Source of the DNA: CAJUPY01 sp051871275
GTDB taxonomy: Bacteria; Bacteroidota; Bacteroidia; Bacteroidales; Muribaculaceae
NCBI GenBank assembly: GCA_051871275.1
Contig: JBJECR010000061.1
Location: forward strand, 1-14,638
Length of the DNA stretch: 14,638 nucleotides
Direction: 5' to 3'
The notes below the pieces were generated by a model. That model was not told the origin of the DNA. It saw only the letters and a list, made by a program, of their open reading frames with translations, and ran no database searches. This document shows, piece after piece, positions 1 through 6,594 of the stretch. The translations under genes and the position numbers were made by a program. Position 1 is the stretch's first letter. Every line of letters begins with the position of its first letter.

Positions 1-1
1 G

Positions 2-32
2 GTCTACAGGCTTAAGTACCTTCGCCTCAGAC
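2..32 (-). other. Structured leader RNA at the window edge (hairpin)
   Basis: Read leftward, GTCT and AGGC (bases 32-24) pair with GCCT and AGAC (11-2), and AAG/CTT pair inside the loop. This gives about 11 base pairs with small bulges. A second small hairpin, AGTG-TTT-CACT, lies just before it. The element lies about 25 bases downstream of a leftward promoter, so it is probably the 5' end of a transcript that continues out of the window. I do not recognise it as a known riboswitch or RNA gene, and most of it may be missing. Confidence 0.35.
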
Positions 33-57
33 ACACTCAGTGAAACACTACCTATTG

Positions 58-89
58 CAAAAATACGCAATATAATAATTGCAAGCAAA
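58..89 (-). promoter_or_regulatory. Leftward Bacteroidetes-type promoter
   Basis: On the minus strand TTTG (89-86) is followed by 20 bases and then TATTTTTG (65-58), matching the -33 TTTG / -7 TANNTTTG form. Transcription would start near base 50 and run out of the left edge. It cannot serve the TPR gene, which lies upstream of it and reads the same way, so it marks a separate transcription unit to the left. Confidence 0.55.
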
Positions 90-158
90 TTTTAAGGCAA
101 AAATCAATTATTCACTTCTTAAAAATCAATAGCATAAGTAATTGATTTTCAACAAATT

Positions 159-194
159 AAAAAGCGACCAATTTTGAAAAATCAGTCACTTTTT
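159..194 (-). terminator. Possible terminator after the TPR gene
   Basis: AAAAAG-C-GAC (159-168) pairs with GTC-A-CTTTTT (185-194) with one mismatch. An inner ATTTT/AAAAT stem sits in the loop. The minus-strand reading ends in a short U run. The stem is AT-rich and weak. A second imperfect hairpin, AGCCGAT (222-228) with ATCCGGCT (244-251), overlaps the stop codon and is an alternative. Confidence 0.35.
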
Positions 195-249
195 AAATAT
201 GCTTATAACTCATTAATTATAAGCCGATTATATATACAGGAAAATCCGG

Positions 250-1968
250 CTATTTTTTCACATTATCCAAAGAATTTAGAAAGAAATCCTTATCAATTGC
301 TTCTGAGGATTCAATTCTCAGTCTCAAACGTCGCTTTTTGTCATAATAATTAGAAATTGTAATATCCATAATCATACATATAGCACCCGGCGAGAATCCA
401 GCTAAATACAAAGCAATAAATGTTATATCAGTTTCTTTGAATTTTGGCATTTGCTCCCTAATTTTTGACAAAATATTACAACGACATTCATTTACTATTT
501 GCTTCAGTTTTGCCATATAATCATCTGATTTAATAGTTTGATAGACTTTCTCAAAATCCGACAAAATAGTATGACGCAATTTTTCACAGTCTTTTTTTAG
601 AAAATAATCATGACTAAACTTATTTAACTCCTCAAAACGTTCATGAAAAAGTTTTTCGATTAGGTTATTTTGTTGAGATAACTCTGAAGAAATATTTGAA
701 ATTTTATTTTCATTTTCAGAAATAATGTCTTGTAGTGTTCCAATTTGCGATTGAAAAGAAGCAACATCATTATTTAACTGCATAATTTCATACATTCGTT
801 GCTCTATCTCAATTTTCTTCTGTTTCATCTTCATAGAATAGTATATTATAAAAAGCAGTGCCAACAATATTGATACAATTATTATTGAAATCATTATTAT
901 ATTGTATTTTTCCGCTCTATTGGCATCAATATTTGATTTCAAGACATAAAAATCTTTTGAAGCCTCAGATACATTTCTTTTTATAGTATATGTAAATGCA
1001 GAATTATGTATTAACATCTTGTTTATATAAGCATCTAAAGCTTTATCAAATTTTTGTTCTTTTCTATAATACCTTGCCAACGACGTATAATAGTTTTCTG
1101 AATCATCATAAATTCCTTTAGTTTTCAAGTGTTTATCAAGATAAAAGTATGCACTGTCCTGCATATTCAGATTCATAAACATAACAGCTATATTTGGATA
1201 ATTTTTATATGGTTCAGGCAAAAACTTCCAATACTTTTTAGATTCAGTGAAATGAGAATACGCTTCTTCATTTCTATCCAACAATGTCAAAGATTTTATG
1301 TATGAACTGTGATAAAAAGCATAACAAACTGAATCAAAAGGGCTTATTTTGTTTTTAAGACCATCTAATATTATAATACTTGAATCAATTTTTTCACCTC
1401 TATCATAACATAAAGCCATATCAATTGTAGCATAAATCTCATTTGACAATTTTTCCGCTGCTCTATATTCTGATATTGCCATTTTTCTATAAGTAACAGC
1501 TGCATCAATATAAAAATTCTCATAGTATATATCCGCATGAAGTTCATAGATTTTTGCTTTCCAATAGTGATTATCTATTTTAGGCAATTCATTTTCAGCT
1601 TTCAAACATTCATATATGGCATTTGTGTATTTTTTTGAATAATAATTAATGTTAGCCATATAGAAATGAGACTGGACTATGCGTAAATAATCTTTTGTTC
1701 CATCATAATAATCGCATGCAATTTTAATTATTGAATCATTTTTTTCAAAAAAATAATTTTTATCTCTTGCCTGTGTTAGCAATAGTGAATATAGTGCACG
1801 ATTCTCATCTCCTTTAAGCGAACCGACGTCTATTCGCTCAAGAAAAAACAAGGCAGAATCCGGATTTTCATTCATAATAGATTCTATTTCATACAACCTG
1901 TTATCAATTGAGGAACAAGATAGCAGAAACAAAGATAATACTGCCAGAAAATGTAATAAATACCTCAT
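250..1968 (-). CDS. Membrane TPR protein with C-terminal HTH-like region (putative regulator)
   Basis: 572 residues from the chosen start. A signal sequence ends in a lipobox-like LLSC (Cys18). Residues about 20-340 are helical repeats of TPR type, rich in Tyr and Ala. A transmembrane helix covers about 356-378, a coiled coil about 382-440, and a conserved C-terminal segment at about 510-552 (ETDITFIALYLAGFSP, then NYYDKKRRLRLRI) resembles the recognition helices of LuxR/sigma-4-like HTH domains. Related proteins are common in Bacteroidales and are usually annotated only as TPR proteins. The layout suggests an extracytoplasmic sensor with a cytoplasmic output domain; that is inference. The start at 1968 was chosen because the signal peptide begins there; an in-frame ATG at 2046 lies inside the preceding gene. 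It is the last gene of the four-gene operon, 16 bases after DUF4491. It is visibly more AT-rich than its neighbours. Confidence 0.8.
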   Translation of the reverse strand: MRYLLHFLAVLSLFLLSCSSIDNRLYEIESIMNENPDSALFFLERIDVGSLKGDENRALYSLLLTQARDKNYFFEKNDSIIKIACDYYDGTKDYLRIVQSHFYMANINYYSKKYTNAIYECLKAENELPKIDNHYWKAKIYELHADIYYENFYIDAAVTYRKMAISEYRAAEKLSNEIYATIDMALCYDRGEKIDSSIIILDGLKNKISPFDSVCYAFYHSSYIKSLTLLDRNEEAYSHFTESKKYWKFLPEPYKNYPNIAVMFMNLNMQDSAYFYLDKHLKTKGIYDDSENYYTSLARYYRKEQKFDKALDAYINKMLIHNSAFTYTIKRNVSEASKDFYVLKSNIDANRAEKYNIIMISIIIVSILLALLFIIYYSMKMKQKKIEIEQRMYEIMQLNNDVASFQSQIGTLQDIISENENKISNISSELSQQNNLIEKLFHERFEELNKFSHDYFLKKDCEKLRHTILSDFEKVYQTIKSDDYMAKLKQIVNECRCNILSKIREQMPKFKETDITFIALYLAGFSPGAICMIMDITISNYYDKKRRLRLRIESSEAIDKDFFLNSLDNVKK

Positions 1969-1984
1969 AAAATCACATATTATT

Positions 1985-2293
1985 TCAATCTTCTCGTTTT
2001 GGATTTTTTGGAAACCAACCTTTGCGGACACGTTCTTTTTGTTCAAAAAGTTCTTTTATTGTCCAGAAAGAGGAGAAGGAGAAAACACCCAGGAGCGATG
2101 AGAAGAAAATGTCTGAAATGAGTATTGAAGCGGCTATTCCTGCAAGTCCCAGAAGGAGGAAAAGCCACCAAAACCGGGTGCCGGTGTAATACTCGGTTTT
2201 AATCACTATAGGGTGAAAAATGCCTATTATAAAGAATGTGCATATACCAATAGCAAGCCCTGTAAGGCTGTATGATTCAAGAAATTCCGTCAT
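1985..2293 (-). CDS. DUF4491 family small membrane protein
   Basis: 102 residues with three predicted transmembrane helices (about 10-31, 41-59 and 62-82). The short basic C-terminal tail, FEQKERVRKGWFPKNPKR, is the conserved end I associate with DUF4491, as is the internal GIFHPIVIK. The function of the family is not known. Its ATG overlaps the stop of the upstream muramidase gene in ATGA (2290-2293), so the two are probably translationally coupled. It is the third gene of the minus-strand operon. The tail would face the cytoplasm or periplasm depending on orientation, which I cannot decide from the sequence. Confidence 0.85.
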   Translation of the reverse strand: MTEFLESYSLTGLAIGICTFFIIGIFHPIVIKTEYYTGTRFWWLFLLLGLAGIAASILISDIFFSSLLGVFSFSSFWTIKELFEQKERVRKGWFPKNPKRED

Positions 2294-3012
2294 TTTGAAA
2301 ATTTTTTGTATGCTGCGGCAAGGCGTGTGTGATAGCCGCGAGCACGATATTTGGGACCATTGTAATGGCGTGCAAATGCCGCCCAGTTTTTAGTTTTAAG
2401 ATATTTCACCAGGTCCGTGGCAACAAGAAAATGTGCAAATAGTTCCAGTTGGTCTCGCTCGGAACGGCTCATAAGGTACTCAAACTGCTTTGCGGAAGTT
2501 GCACCACATCGCCGCCAGTTGAAGCCTCCAATCTGAAACATTCCCCAAAATGTGCTTTCCACAGCAAGGGTTTCGTCAACCTCTGCAGCGAGAGAAAAAC
2601 GGGTTGCGTTACGTTCTTCGTGTGATTTTCCGCCTGCATCCGCCATAATCCGGGAATATGTGGCAGAAGGCACGGCTATTCCGGATTTTTTCACATTCCG
2701 GCTGAAAAGACTGCGGTCAAAATTTATTATCGGGTGCGACTTGGAATAAAAGCCGCTGTGATTTTTACCCGTTTCTATTTCCACCACGGCACGAATTGCC
2801 GCTGTTTCCACGCCTAATTCCTCCGCCACTTGAGCATAATCGCTTTCGGAAATAGTATAATCGTCCGGTGGAAGATAAAAAAGAGAGGAGTGAAAGAAAA
2901 CAGTGTCGAAATATCTGTCAAGACTGTCTTGATACTCCTCTATTTCATTTGAATAAAGTAGCGGCAAAGATGCCACAAAAAATAACACCGTTGCCGCTAC
3001 AGATTTTATCAT
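2290..3012 (-). CDS. Secreted N-acetylmuramidase (PF11860-type)
   Basis: 240 residues. A signal peptide (about 1-21) lacks a lipobox Cys, so the product is probably periplasmic. The N-acetylmuramidase pattern follows: LGVETAAIRAVVEIETG (66-82, with E78/E80 as candidate catalytic acids), PIINFDR (94-100), FWGMFQIGGFNW (155-166) and NWAAFARHYNGP (209-220), then the GYHTRLAAAY end. Known members cleave the MurNAc-GlcNAc backbone of peptidoglycan and are often found in phage endolysins. Here a signal peptide and a chromosomal operon argue for wall turnover rather than phage lysis. It starts 20 bases after the dipeptidase stop and overlaps DUF4491 by four bases. The start at 3012 fits the signal peptide. 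Confidence 0.85.
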   Translation of the reverse strand: MIKSVAATVLFFVASLPLLYSNEIEEYQDSLDRYFDTVFFHSSLFYLPPDDYTISESDYAQVAEELGVETAAIRAVVEIETGKNHSGFYSKSHPIINFDRSLFSRNVKKSGIAVPSATYSRIMADAGGKSHEERNATRFSLAAEVDETLAVESTFWGMFQIGGFNWRRCGATSAKQFEYLMSRSERDQLELFAHFLVATDLVKYLKTKNWAAFARHYNGPKYRARGYHTRLAAAYKKFSK

Positions 3013-3032
3013 TTATTCAGAAAAAATTTTTA

Positions 3033-4487
3033 TTATTGTTTTGCCACCTTTTCAAGGATTCTGCGGAGCTGCTGCCAGAAACGTTCCACAGCCGGGATGT
3101 GCATCTTTTCAGATGGTGAGTGAACACCGCGGAGTGTAGGACCGAAAGAGCACATATCAAGTTCCGGATAAACAGACTTGAACAAGCCACATTCCAGTCC
3201 GGCATGGATAGCCTTGATGGCAGGAGTGATGCCGTAAAGTTCTTCGTATGCTTCGCGTGCAATCTTCATGATTGGAGAATCCATATTCGGTTGCCAACCG
3301 GGATAGCCGTCGCCGTGAGTAACTTCCGCTCCTGCAAGTTGGAAGACAGCTTCAACTTGGCGAGCGATATCCCATTTGCGAGATTCCACGGAGCTACGCT
3401 GAGAAGTGGTAACGAGAATCTGATTTTCGCCGAGCATCTTCACGGAAGCGAGGTTTGTGGAAGTTTCCACAAGTCCTTCGAGTTCGCGGCTCATAGAGAT
3501 AACTCCGTGAGGAGCACAGTAAAGTGCACGGATAACGTTTGTAGAAGTTTCTGCATCTACGCAGTATTCCGGAGTTTCAACAGTTTCAAGGTCAAGTTCG
3601 AGAGTAGGTTCAACACCCTTGTATTCATTGTCGATATCAGCAGCGAAAGTGTTCAGTGCAATGCGTACTTCTTCTTTTTTGTCTGCAGGGACTCCAAATA
3701 CGGCGTGAGCCTCGCGAGCGATAGCATTGCGGAGGTTACCGCCGTCAATCTCGATAAGAGAAAGCTCATATTTTGCGGAGATGTTCCAGAGGAAACGAGC
3801 AAGGAGCTTGTTTGCACATGCTCTGCCGAGGTGAATATCACCGCCTGAGTGACCGCCGAGACCTTTTGTCACGATAATCTTGAAGTATGCAAAGTCCTTA
3901 GGAGCGATAGAGCGTTTGTACGTAAACTTGCAAGTAGTGTCAACGCCACCGGCACAGCCTACATATACTTCAGCATCGTCTTCAGAGTCAAGGTTAAGGA
4001 GAATTTTACCGTTAATCATACCTTTTTCAAGTCCGAAAGCACCTGTCATACCGGTTTCTTCATCAACAGTTACGAGGACTTCCAGAGGACCGTGAACAAG
4101 TTCCGGGTCAATAAGTGCAGCAAGAGAAGCAGCGACACCTATACCATTGTCAGCGCCGAGAGTAGTACCGTCGGCACGCACCCATTCTCCATCAACGATA
4201 GTTTTGATAGGATTATTTTCAAAGTCAAATGATTTGTCGTTTGATTCACAAACCATATCCATGTGACCCTGCAAAATCACGCCCGGTGCATTTTCATGTC
4301 CCGGAGTGGCAGGTTTTGTCATTACTACGTTACCAACAGCATCAGTTTTAGCAGCTATACCATGCTTAGCAGCAAAGTCCAGAAGATACTGACGAATTTT
4401 TCCTTCTTTTTTTGAAGGACGGGGAACTTTAGTTATTTCATCAAAGATTTGAAAAACCAAAGCGGGTTGTAAATCTTTTACTTCCAT
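3033..4487 (-). CDS. pepD: Aminoacyl-histidine dipeptidase (PepD, peptidase family M20C)
   Basis: 484 residues, the usual length of PepD (cytosol non-specific dipeptidase), a two-metal cytoplasmic enzyme that cleaves dipeptides such as Xaa-His. The metal and catalytic set is visible: H75 and D77 in GHMDM, bridging D113 in GADNG, E143/E144 in DEETG, D167 in LDSEDD and H456 in GVHSPSE. GGHSGGDIHLGRA marks the lid/dimer region. The spacing agrees closely with that of characterised PepD enzymes. The start at 4487 is preferred over an upstream in-frame ATG at 4562, because the extra 25 residues are not family-like and the promoter -7 element overlaps the latter. It is the first gene of the minus-strand operon and probably makes free amino acids from imported or recycled peptides. 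Confidence 0.95.
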   Translation of the reverse strand: MEVKDLQPALVFQIFDEITKVPRPSKKEGKIRQYLLDFAAKHGIAAKTDAVGNVVMTKPATPGHENAPGVILQGHMDMVCESNDKSFDFENNPIKTIVDGEWVRADGTTLGADNGIGVAASLAALIDPELVHGPLEVLVTVDEETGMTGAFGLEKGMINGKILLNLDSEDDAEVYVGCAGGVDTTCKFTYKRSIAPKDFAYFKIIVTKGLGGHSGGDIHLGRACANKLLARFLWNISAKYELSLIEIDGGNLRNAIAREAHAVFGVPADKKEEVRIALNTFAADIDNEYKGVEPTLELDLETVETPEYCVDAETSTNVIRALYCAPHGVISMSRELEGLVETSTNLASVKMLGENQILVTTSQRSSVESRKWDIARQVEAVFQLAGAEVTHGDGYPGWQPNMDSPIMKIAREAYEELYGITPAIKAIHAGLECGLFKSVYPELDMCSFGPTLRGVHSPSEKMHIPAVERFWQQLRRILEKVAKQ

Positions 4488-4562
4488 AGTGAAATTATAA
4501 ATTAAGTAGTGAAAATTGCTTTTATAGTCTAAAACATTGTTAAAAACAACGTTTTTCGGCAA

Positions 4563-4595
4563 CTAAGTTACAAAATAAAATTGATAAATTGCAAA
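4563..4595 (-). promoter_or_regulatory. Promoter of the pepD operon
   Basis: On the minus strand TTTG (4595-4592) is followed by 21 bases and TAACTTAG (4570-4563), one base from TANNTTTG. Transcription would start near 4556, leaving a leader of about 70 bases. Its -33 element abuts the -33 element of the divergent plus-strand promoter. Confidence 0.5.
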
Positions 4596-4621
4596 TTATT
4601 TGAACATCTTTCTTAAATTTG
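4588..4621 (+). promoter_or_regulatory. Promoter of the Skp/OmpH-like lipoprotein gene
   Basis: ATTG (4588-4591) is followed by 22 bases and TAAATTTG (4614-4621), a perfect TANNTTTG element. The start would be near 4628, giving a leader of about 90 bases. The leader holds an imperfect hairpin at 4633-4666 (TGCT-CGC against GCG-AGCA). Confidence 0.55.
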
Positions 4622-4718
4622 CACAATATTTCTGCTCCGCACAAGAGCTCCACTTTTGGCGAAGCACTGAAAACAAGAATATAATTAACTAAAAATAAAG
4701 ATAATACGTAATTTTTAA

Positions 4719-5306
4719 ATGAGAAAAATCGCTACAAGAGTATTGCTACTCGCTGCCACCGTTGCATTCGTGTCATGTGGCTCTGCTAATAAGGAAGAAA
4801 AAGTAATTGCCAATCCGGAAGCTACTGCAGCTCTGAACATCCGCTACATTGACCTGGATTCCATCAATGCAAATTACAACCTCGTAAAAGATTTTAATGA
4901 AATAAACCTCCGTGCACTGAACAAACTTGAGAGTGCTCAACGCACAAAACAGCAAGAACTCCAAAAACGTGCCACTGAGATTGAAAATAAAGCTCGCAAC
5001 AACGGATACATCTCTCAATCCACATACGAAGCAGACTTACAGCGTTTTCAGCAGCAGCAACGCGAAGCTGAAGCTTACCTGGGCAGACTTCAAGAACAAG
5101 CACAGCAAGATGCATACGACCAGTCTGTAGCTCTCCAAGACTCTCTGAACAACTTTATTGCAGAGTACATCAAAACTCACCCTTACGATGCTATCCTTTA
5201 CAAAGCAGCCGGTGCATATTTCAACCCTGAACTTGATATCACCAAAGAAGTTGTAGAAGGACTTAATGCTCGCTACAAAAAAGCAGAGACCAAAGAAGAA
5301 AAATAA
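4719..5306 (+). CDS. OmpH/Skp-like periplasmic chaperone, predicted lipoprotein
   Basis: 195 residues. The signal peptide ends in a lipobox, AFVSC (Cys20), so this is a lipoprotein, unlike soluble E. coli Skp. The Skp/OmpH layout follows: a short strand (IRYIDLDSINANYNL, about 41-55), a long charged helical hairpin (about 60-150, rich in Gln, Glu, Arg and Lys), then AEYIKTHPYDAILYKAAGAYF and the NPELDITKEVVEGLNARY end, where the domain closes. Skp-type proteins hold unfolded outer-membrane proteins in the periplasm. A lipidated form would be tied to a membrane. The gene stands alone, with its own promoter and a terminator. Family placement rests on this layout and the ends, as Skp sequences are poorly conserved. 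Confidence 0.85.
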   Translation: MRKIATRVLLLAATVAFVSCGSANKEEKVIANPEATAALNIRYIDLDSINANYNLVKDFNEINLRALNKLESAQRTKQQELQKRATEIENKARNNGYISQSTYEADLQRFQQQQREAEAYLGRLQEQAQQDAYDQSVALQDSLNNFIAEYIKTHPYDAILYKAAGAYFNPELDITKEVVEGLNARYKKAETKEEK

Positions 5307-5332
5307 GAAATAACTTCTCCTAATAATAAGCT

Positions 5333-5367
5333 AAAAATCCTGCCGCAAAAGCGAGCAGGATTTTTTT
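5333..5367. terminator. Bidirectional terminator between convergent genes
   Basis: ATCCTGC-CGC pairs with GCG-A-GCAGGAT around an AAAA loop, with one bulged A. It is flanked by a run of A on the left and seven T on the right, so it can end transcription on either strand. It serves the Skp-like gene (plus) and the convergent Fic gene (minus, stop at 5371-5373). Confidence 0.85.
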
Positions 5368-5370
5368 ATT

Positions 5371-6405
5371 TTAGAAATATGTTTTAACAGCAAAAAGAAA
5401 TTGTTCAATAAAAATCTGCTTGAAAGCAGCGATATTGTTTTGCTCATAAAACATAAGCATTGCTTTCTTATAATCAATGGAATCCACACTTCGGAAAGAA
5501 ATAGGACAATATCCGTTTGCTATCAAGATTCCATTGCTAATAATTCGTGCAGTACGCTTATTTCCGTCCATAAAAGCCTGAATGTATGAAAGAAGAATAA
5601 GTGCCAGCAGTGCTTTTTCAAACACTTCACTTTTAGTATTTATCAGCGTACAAGTATCTTCAATTGCTTCACGGATTTGAAACTCATTGTCTAATGGCTG
5701 ATAATTAGTTCCGGTTATACCAACTCGTCTATGACGGATACTGCTTTCTACGCCAAGTTCTTTAGTAAGCAAGGCATGTATTTCTTCTATTCTGCTCAGC
5801 GAAATCTCGCTTAGATAATCCGGCATATCAAGTATAAAATCAAGGGCATCTTTGTGGTTTAAGAGCATCACCGCTTCTTCTTTTGTTTTTCCACTTGCAG
5901 TTTTTTTCTCTTTGAGTAGTCGTTCCGTTTCAAGTAAGGAATAAGTATTACCCTCAATCTGTGAAGATTTCCATGATAAGTCTATGCCTAATCTTTCCAT
6001 TTCCTTTCTGTATTCTACATCAGTCATTTCAGACAGGTGTTCACGAAATTTTGACTGTGCTTTGTTCAGTACGTCTAATTCCTCATTAGTGAACAAGCTA
6101 ACGTTTGGCAAGATATTGCGTATCAATTCAAAATTAAAATGTTCCTGAACAGTACGTTCATCAATATCTTTGTCAAAATAAGTGTGAAGATTTAGCGGCA
6201 TTGTCACATGTGCCTGAGGTGTGAGTTTATAACAGGTAGCAGGACCTTTGCCCACCACCTCTATGTATCCTTTTTCCACACAATCCGCAAAGATACGTTT
6301 AAGTGTTCTATCACTAATTTCCAGAGTGACAGCACGTCCTATTTCCGTTCGCTTGGAAAGAGGATGATAATGCAAATATTGCAATATTTCAATTTCTGTT
6401 GTCAT
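5371..6405 (-). CDS. Fic-domain protein with N-terminal winged helix; catalytic His replaced by Gln
   Basis: 344 residues. Residues 1-65 look like a winged helix (EIGRAV, SDRTLKRIFADCVEKGYIEV, then a wing ending in YKLT). The Fic fold follows from about 130. The inhibitory-helix motif S-xxx-E-G is present at 147-152 (SSQIEGN), as in Fic proteins autoinhibited from the N-terminal side. The Fic motif HPFxDGN(G/K)R reads QAFMDGNKR (276-284): F278, D280, N282 and R284 are kept, but the catalytic His is Gln (codon CAG) and the Pro is Ala. Known Fic enzymes transfer AMP or related groups to protein hydroxyls and need that His. This protein may therefore be inactive as a transferase or do other chemistry. 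The frame is intact and the other motifs are kept, so decay is not obvious. It is a single gene with its own promoter inside a palindromic operator, which suggests autoregulation. Confidence 0.9.
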   Translation of the reverse strand: MTTEIEILQYLHYHPLSKRTEIGRAVTLEISDRTLKRIFADCVEKGYIEVVGKGPATCYKLTPQAHVTMPLNLHTYFDKDIDERTVQEHFNFELIRNILPNVSLFTNEELDVLNKAQSKFREHLSEMTDVEYRKEMERLGIDLSWKSSQIEGNTYSLLETERLLKEKKTASGKTKEEAVMLLNHKDALDFILDMPDYLSEISLSRIEEIHALLTKELGVESSIRHRRVGITGTNYQPLDNEFQIREAIEDTCTLINTKSEVFEKALLALILLSYIQAFMDGNKRTARIISNGILIANGYCPISFRSVDSIDYKKAMLMFYEQNNIAAFKQIFIEQFLFAVKTYF

Positions 6406-6419
6406 ATAAACAGTTTCTT

Positions 6420-6506
6420 AATCGGGACAAAGTTACTATTTTTTTGCAGAAAATCGGGACAATTTGTCCCGATTTTCGCTTATTTTTATGGTATTTTGTC
6501 CCGATT
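6420..6506. promoter_or_regulatory. Concentric palindromic operator over the Fic promoter
   Basis: The 11-mer AATCGGGACAA occurs at 6420-6430 and 6452-6462. Its reverse complement TTGTCCCGATT occurs at 6464-6474 and 6496-6506. All four copies are identical. The inner pair forms a palindrome with 13-base arms (6450-6476) centred on base 6463, and the outer pair is symmetrical about the same base. Each outer copy lies 32 bases, about three helical turns, from the inner copy of the same orientation. It is probably a binding site for a dimeric or tetrameric regulator; the winged helix of the adjacent Fic protein is the obvious candidate. Confidence 0.8.
6428..6435 (-). promoter_or_regulatory. -7 element of the Fic gene promoter
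   Basis: On the minus strand this reads TAACTTTG, a perfect TANNTTTG element, 23 bases before the ATG at 6405, so the mRNA leader is short. No good TTTG is seen at the -33 position. The element overlaps the leftmost operator copy, so occupancy there would block the promoter. Confidence 0.55.
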
Positions 6507-6543
6507 AGCAGGAGTTTGAGTATTTTTAACGGCTGGTATATAC

Positions 6544-6580
6544 AAAAAAATGCACGGAGAAAAAACTTAGTCTCCGTGCA
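6544..6580 (-). terminator. Terminator of the Ntn-hydrolase lipoprotein gene
   Basis: TGCACGGAGA (6551-6560) and TCTCCGTGCA (6571-6580) form a perfect 10-bp stem with a 10-base loop. On the minus strand it is followed by seven T (6550-6544). It lies 14 bases beyond the stop codon at 6595 and separates this gene from Fic. Confidence 0.9.
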
Positions 6581-6594
6581 CTTATTTCTATTTA

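Noticed and set aside
3..95. C-terminal fragment of a plus-strand gene entering from the left edge
   Set aside because: A short open frame ends at 95, but its 30 residues match nothing known and the region is better explained by the leftward promoter and leader hairpin.
100..149. Perfect 11-base inverted repeat AAAATCAATTA / TAATTGATTTT as an attachment site or terminator
   Set aside because: The arms are extremely AT-rich with a 28-base loop in AT-rich spacer, so chance is likely and no mobile-element gene is nearby.
1969..2046. 26-residue extension of the TPR protein
   Set aside because: It would overlap the DUF4491 gene and bury the signal peptide; the ATG at 1968 directly starts the signal sequence.
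2290..3012. Muramidase as part of a prophage lysis module
   Set aside because: It has a signal peptide, lies in a housekeeping-type operon, and has no holin, tail or integrase genes near it.
3120..3848. Long open frame on the plus strand (242 codons) opposite pepD
   Set aside because: It is antisense to a clear PepD gene, and its translation is rich in Ser, Cys, Phe and His with no family signature. It arises from the codon bias of the true gene.
4488..4562. 25-residue N-terminal extension of PepD
   Set aside because: PepD normally begins near the chosen MEVKDLQP start, and the extension starts at the promoter -7 element.
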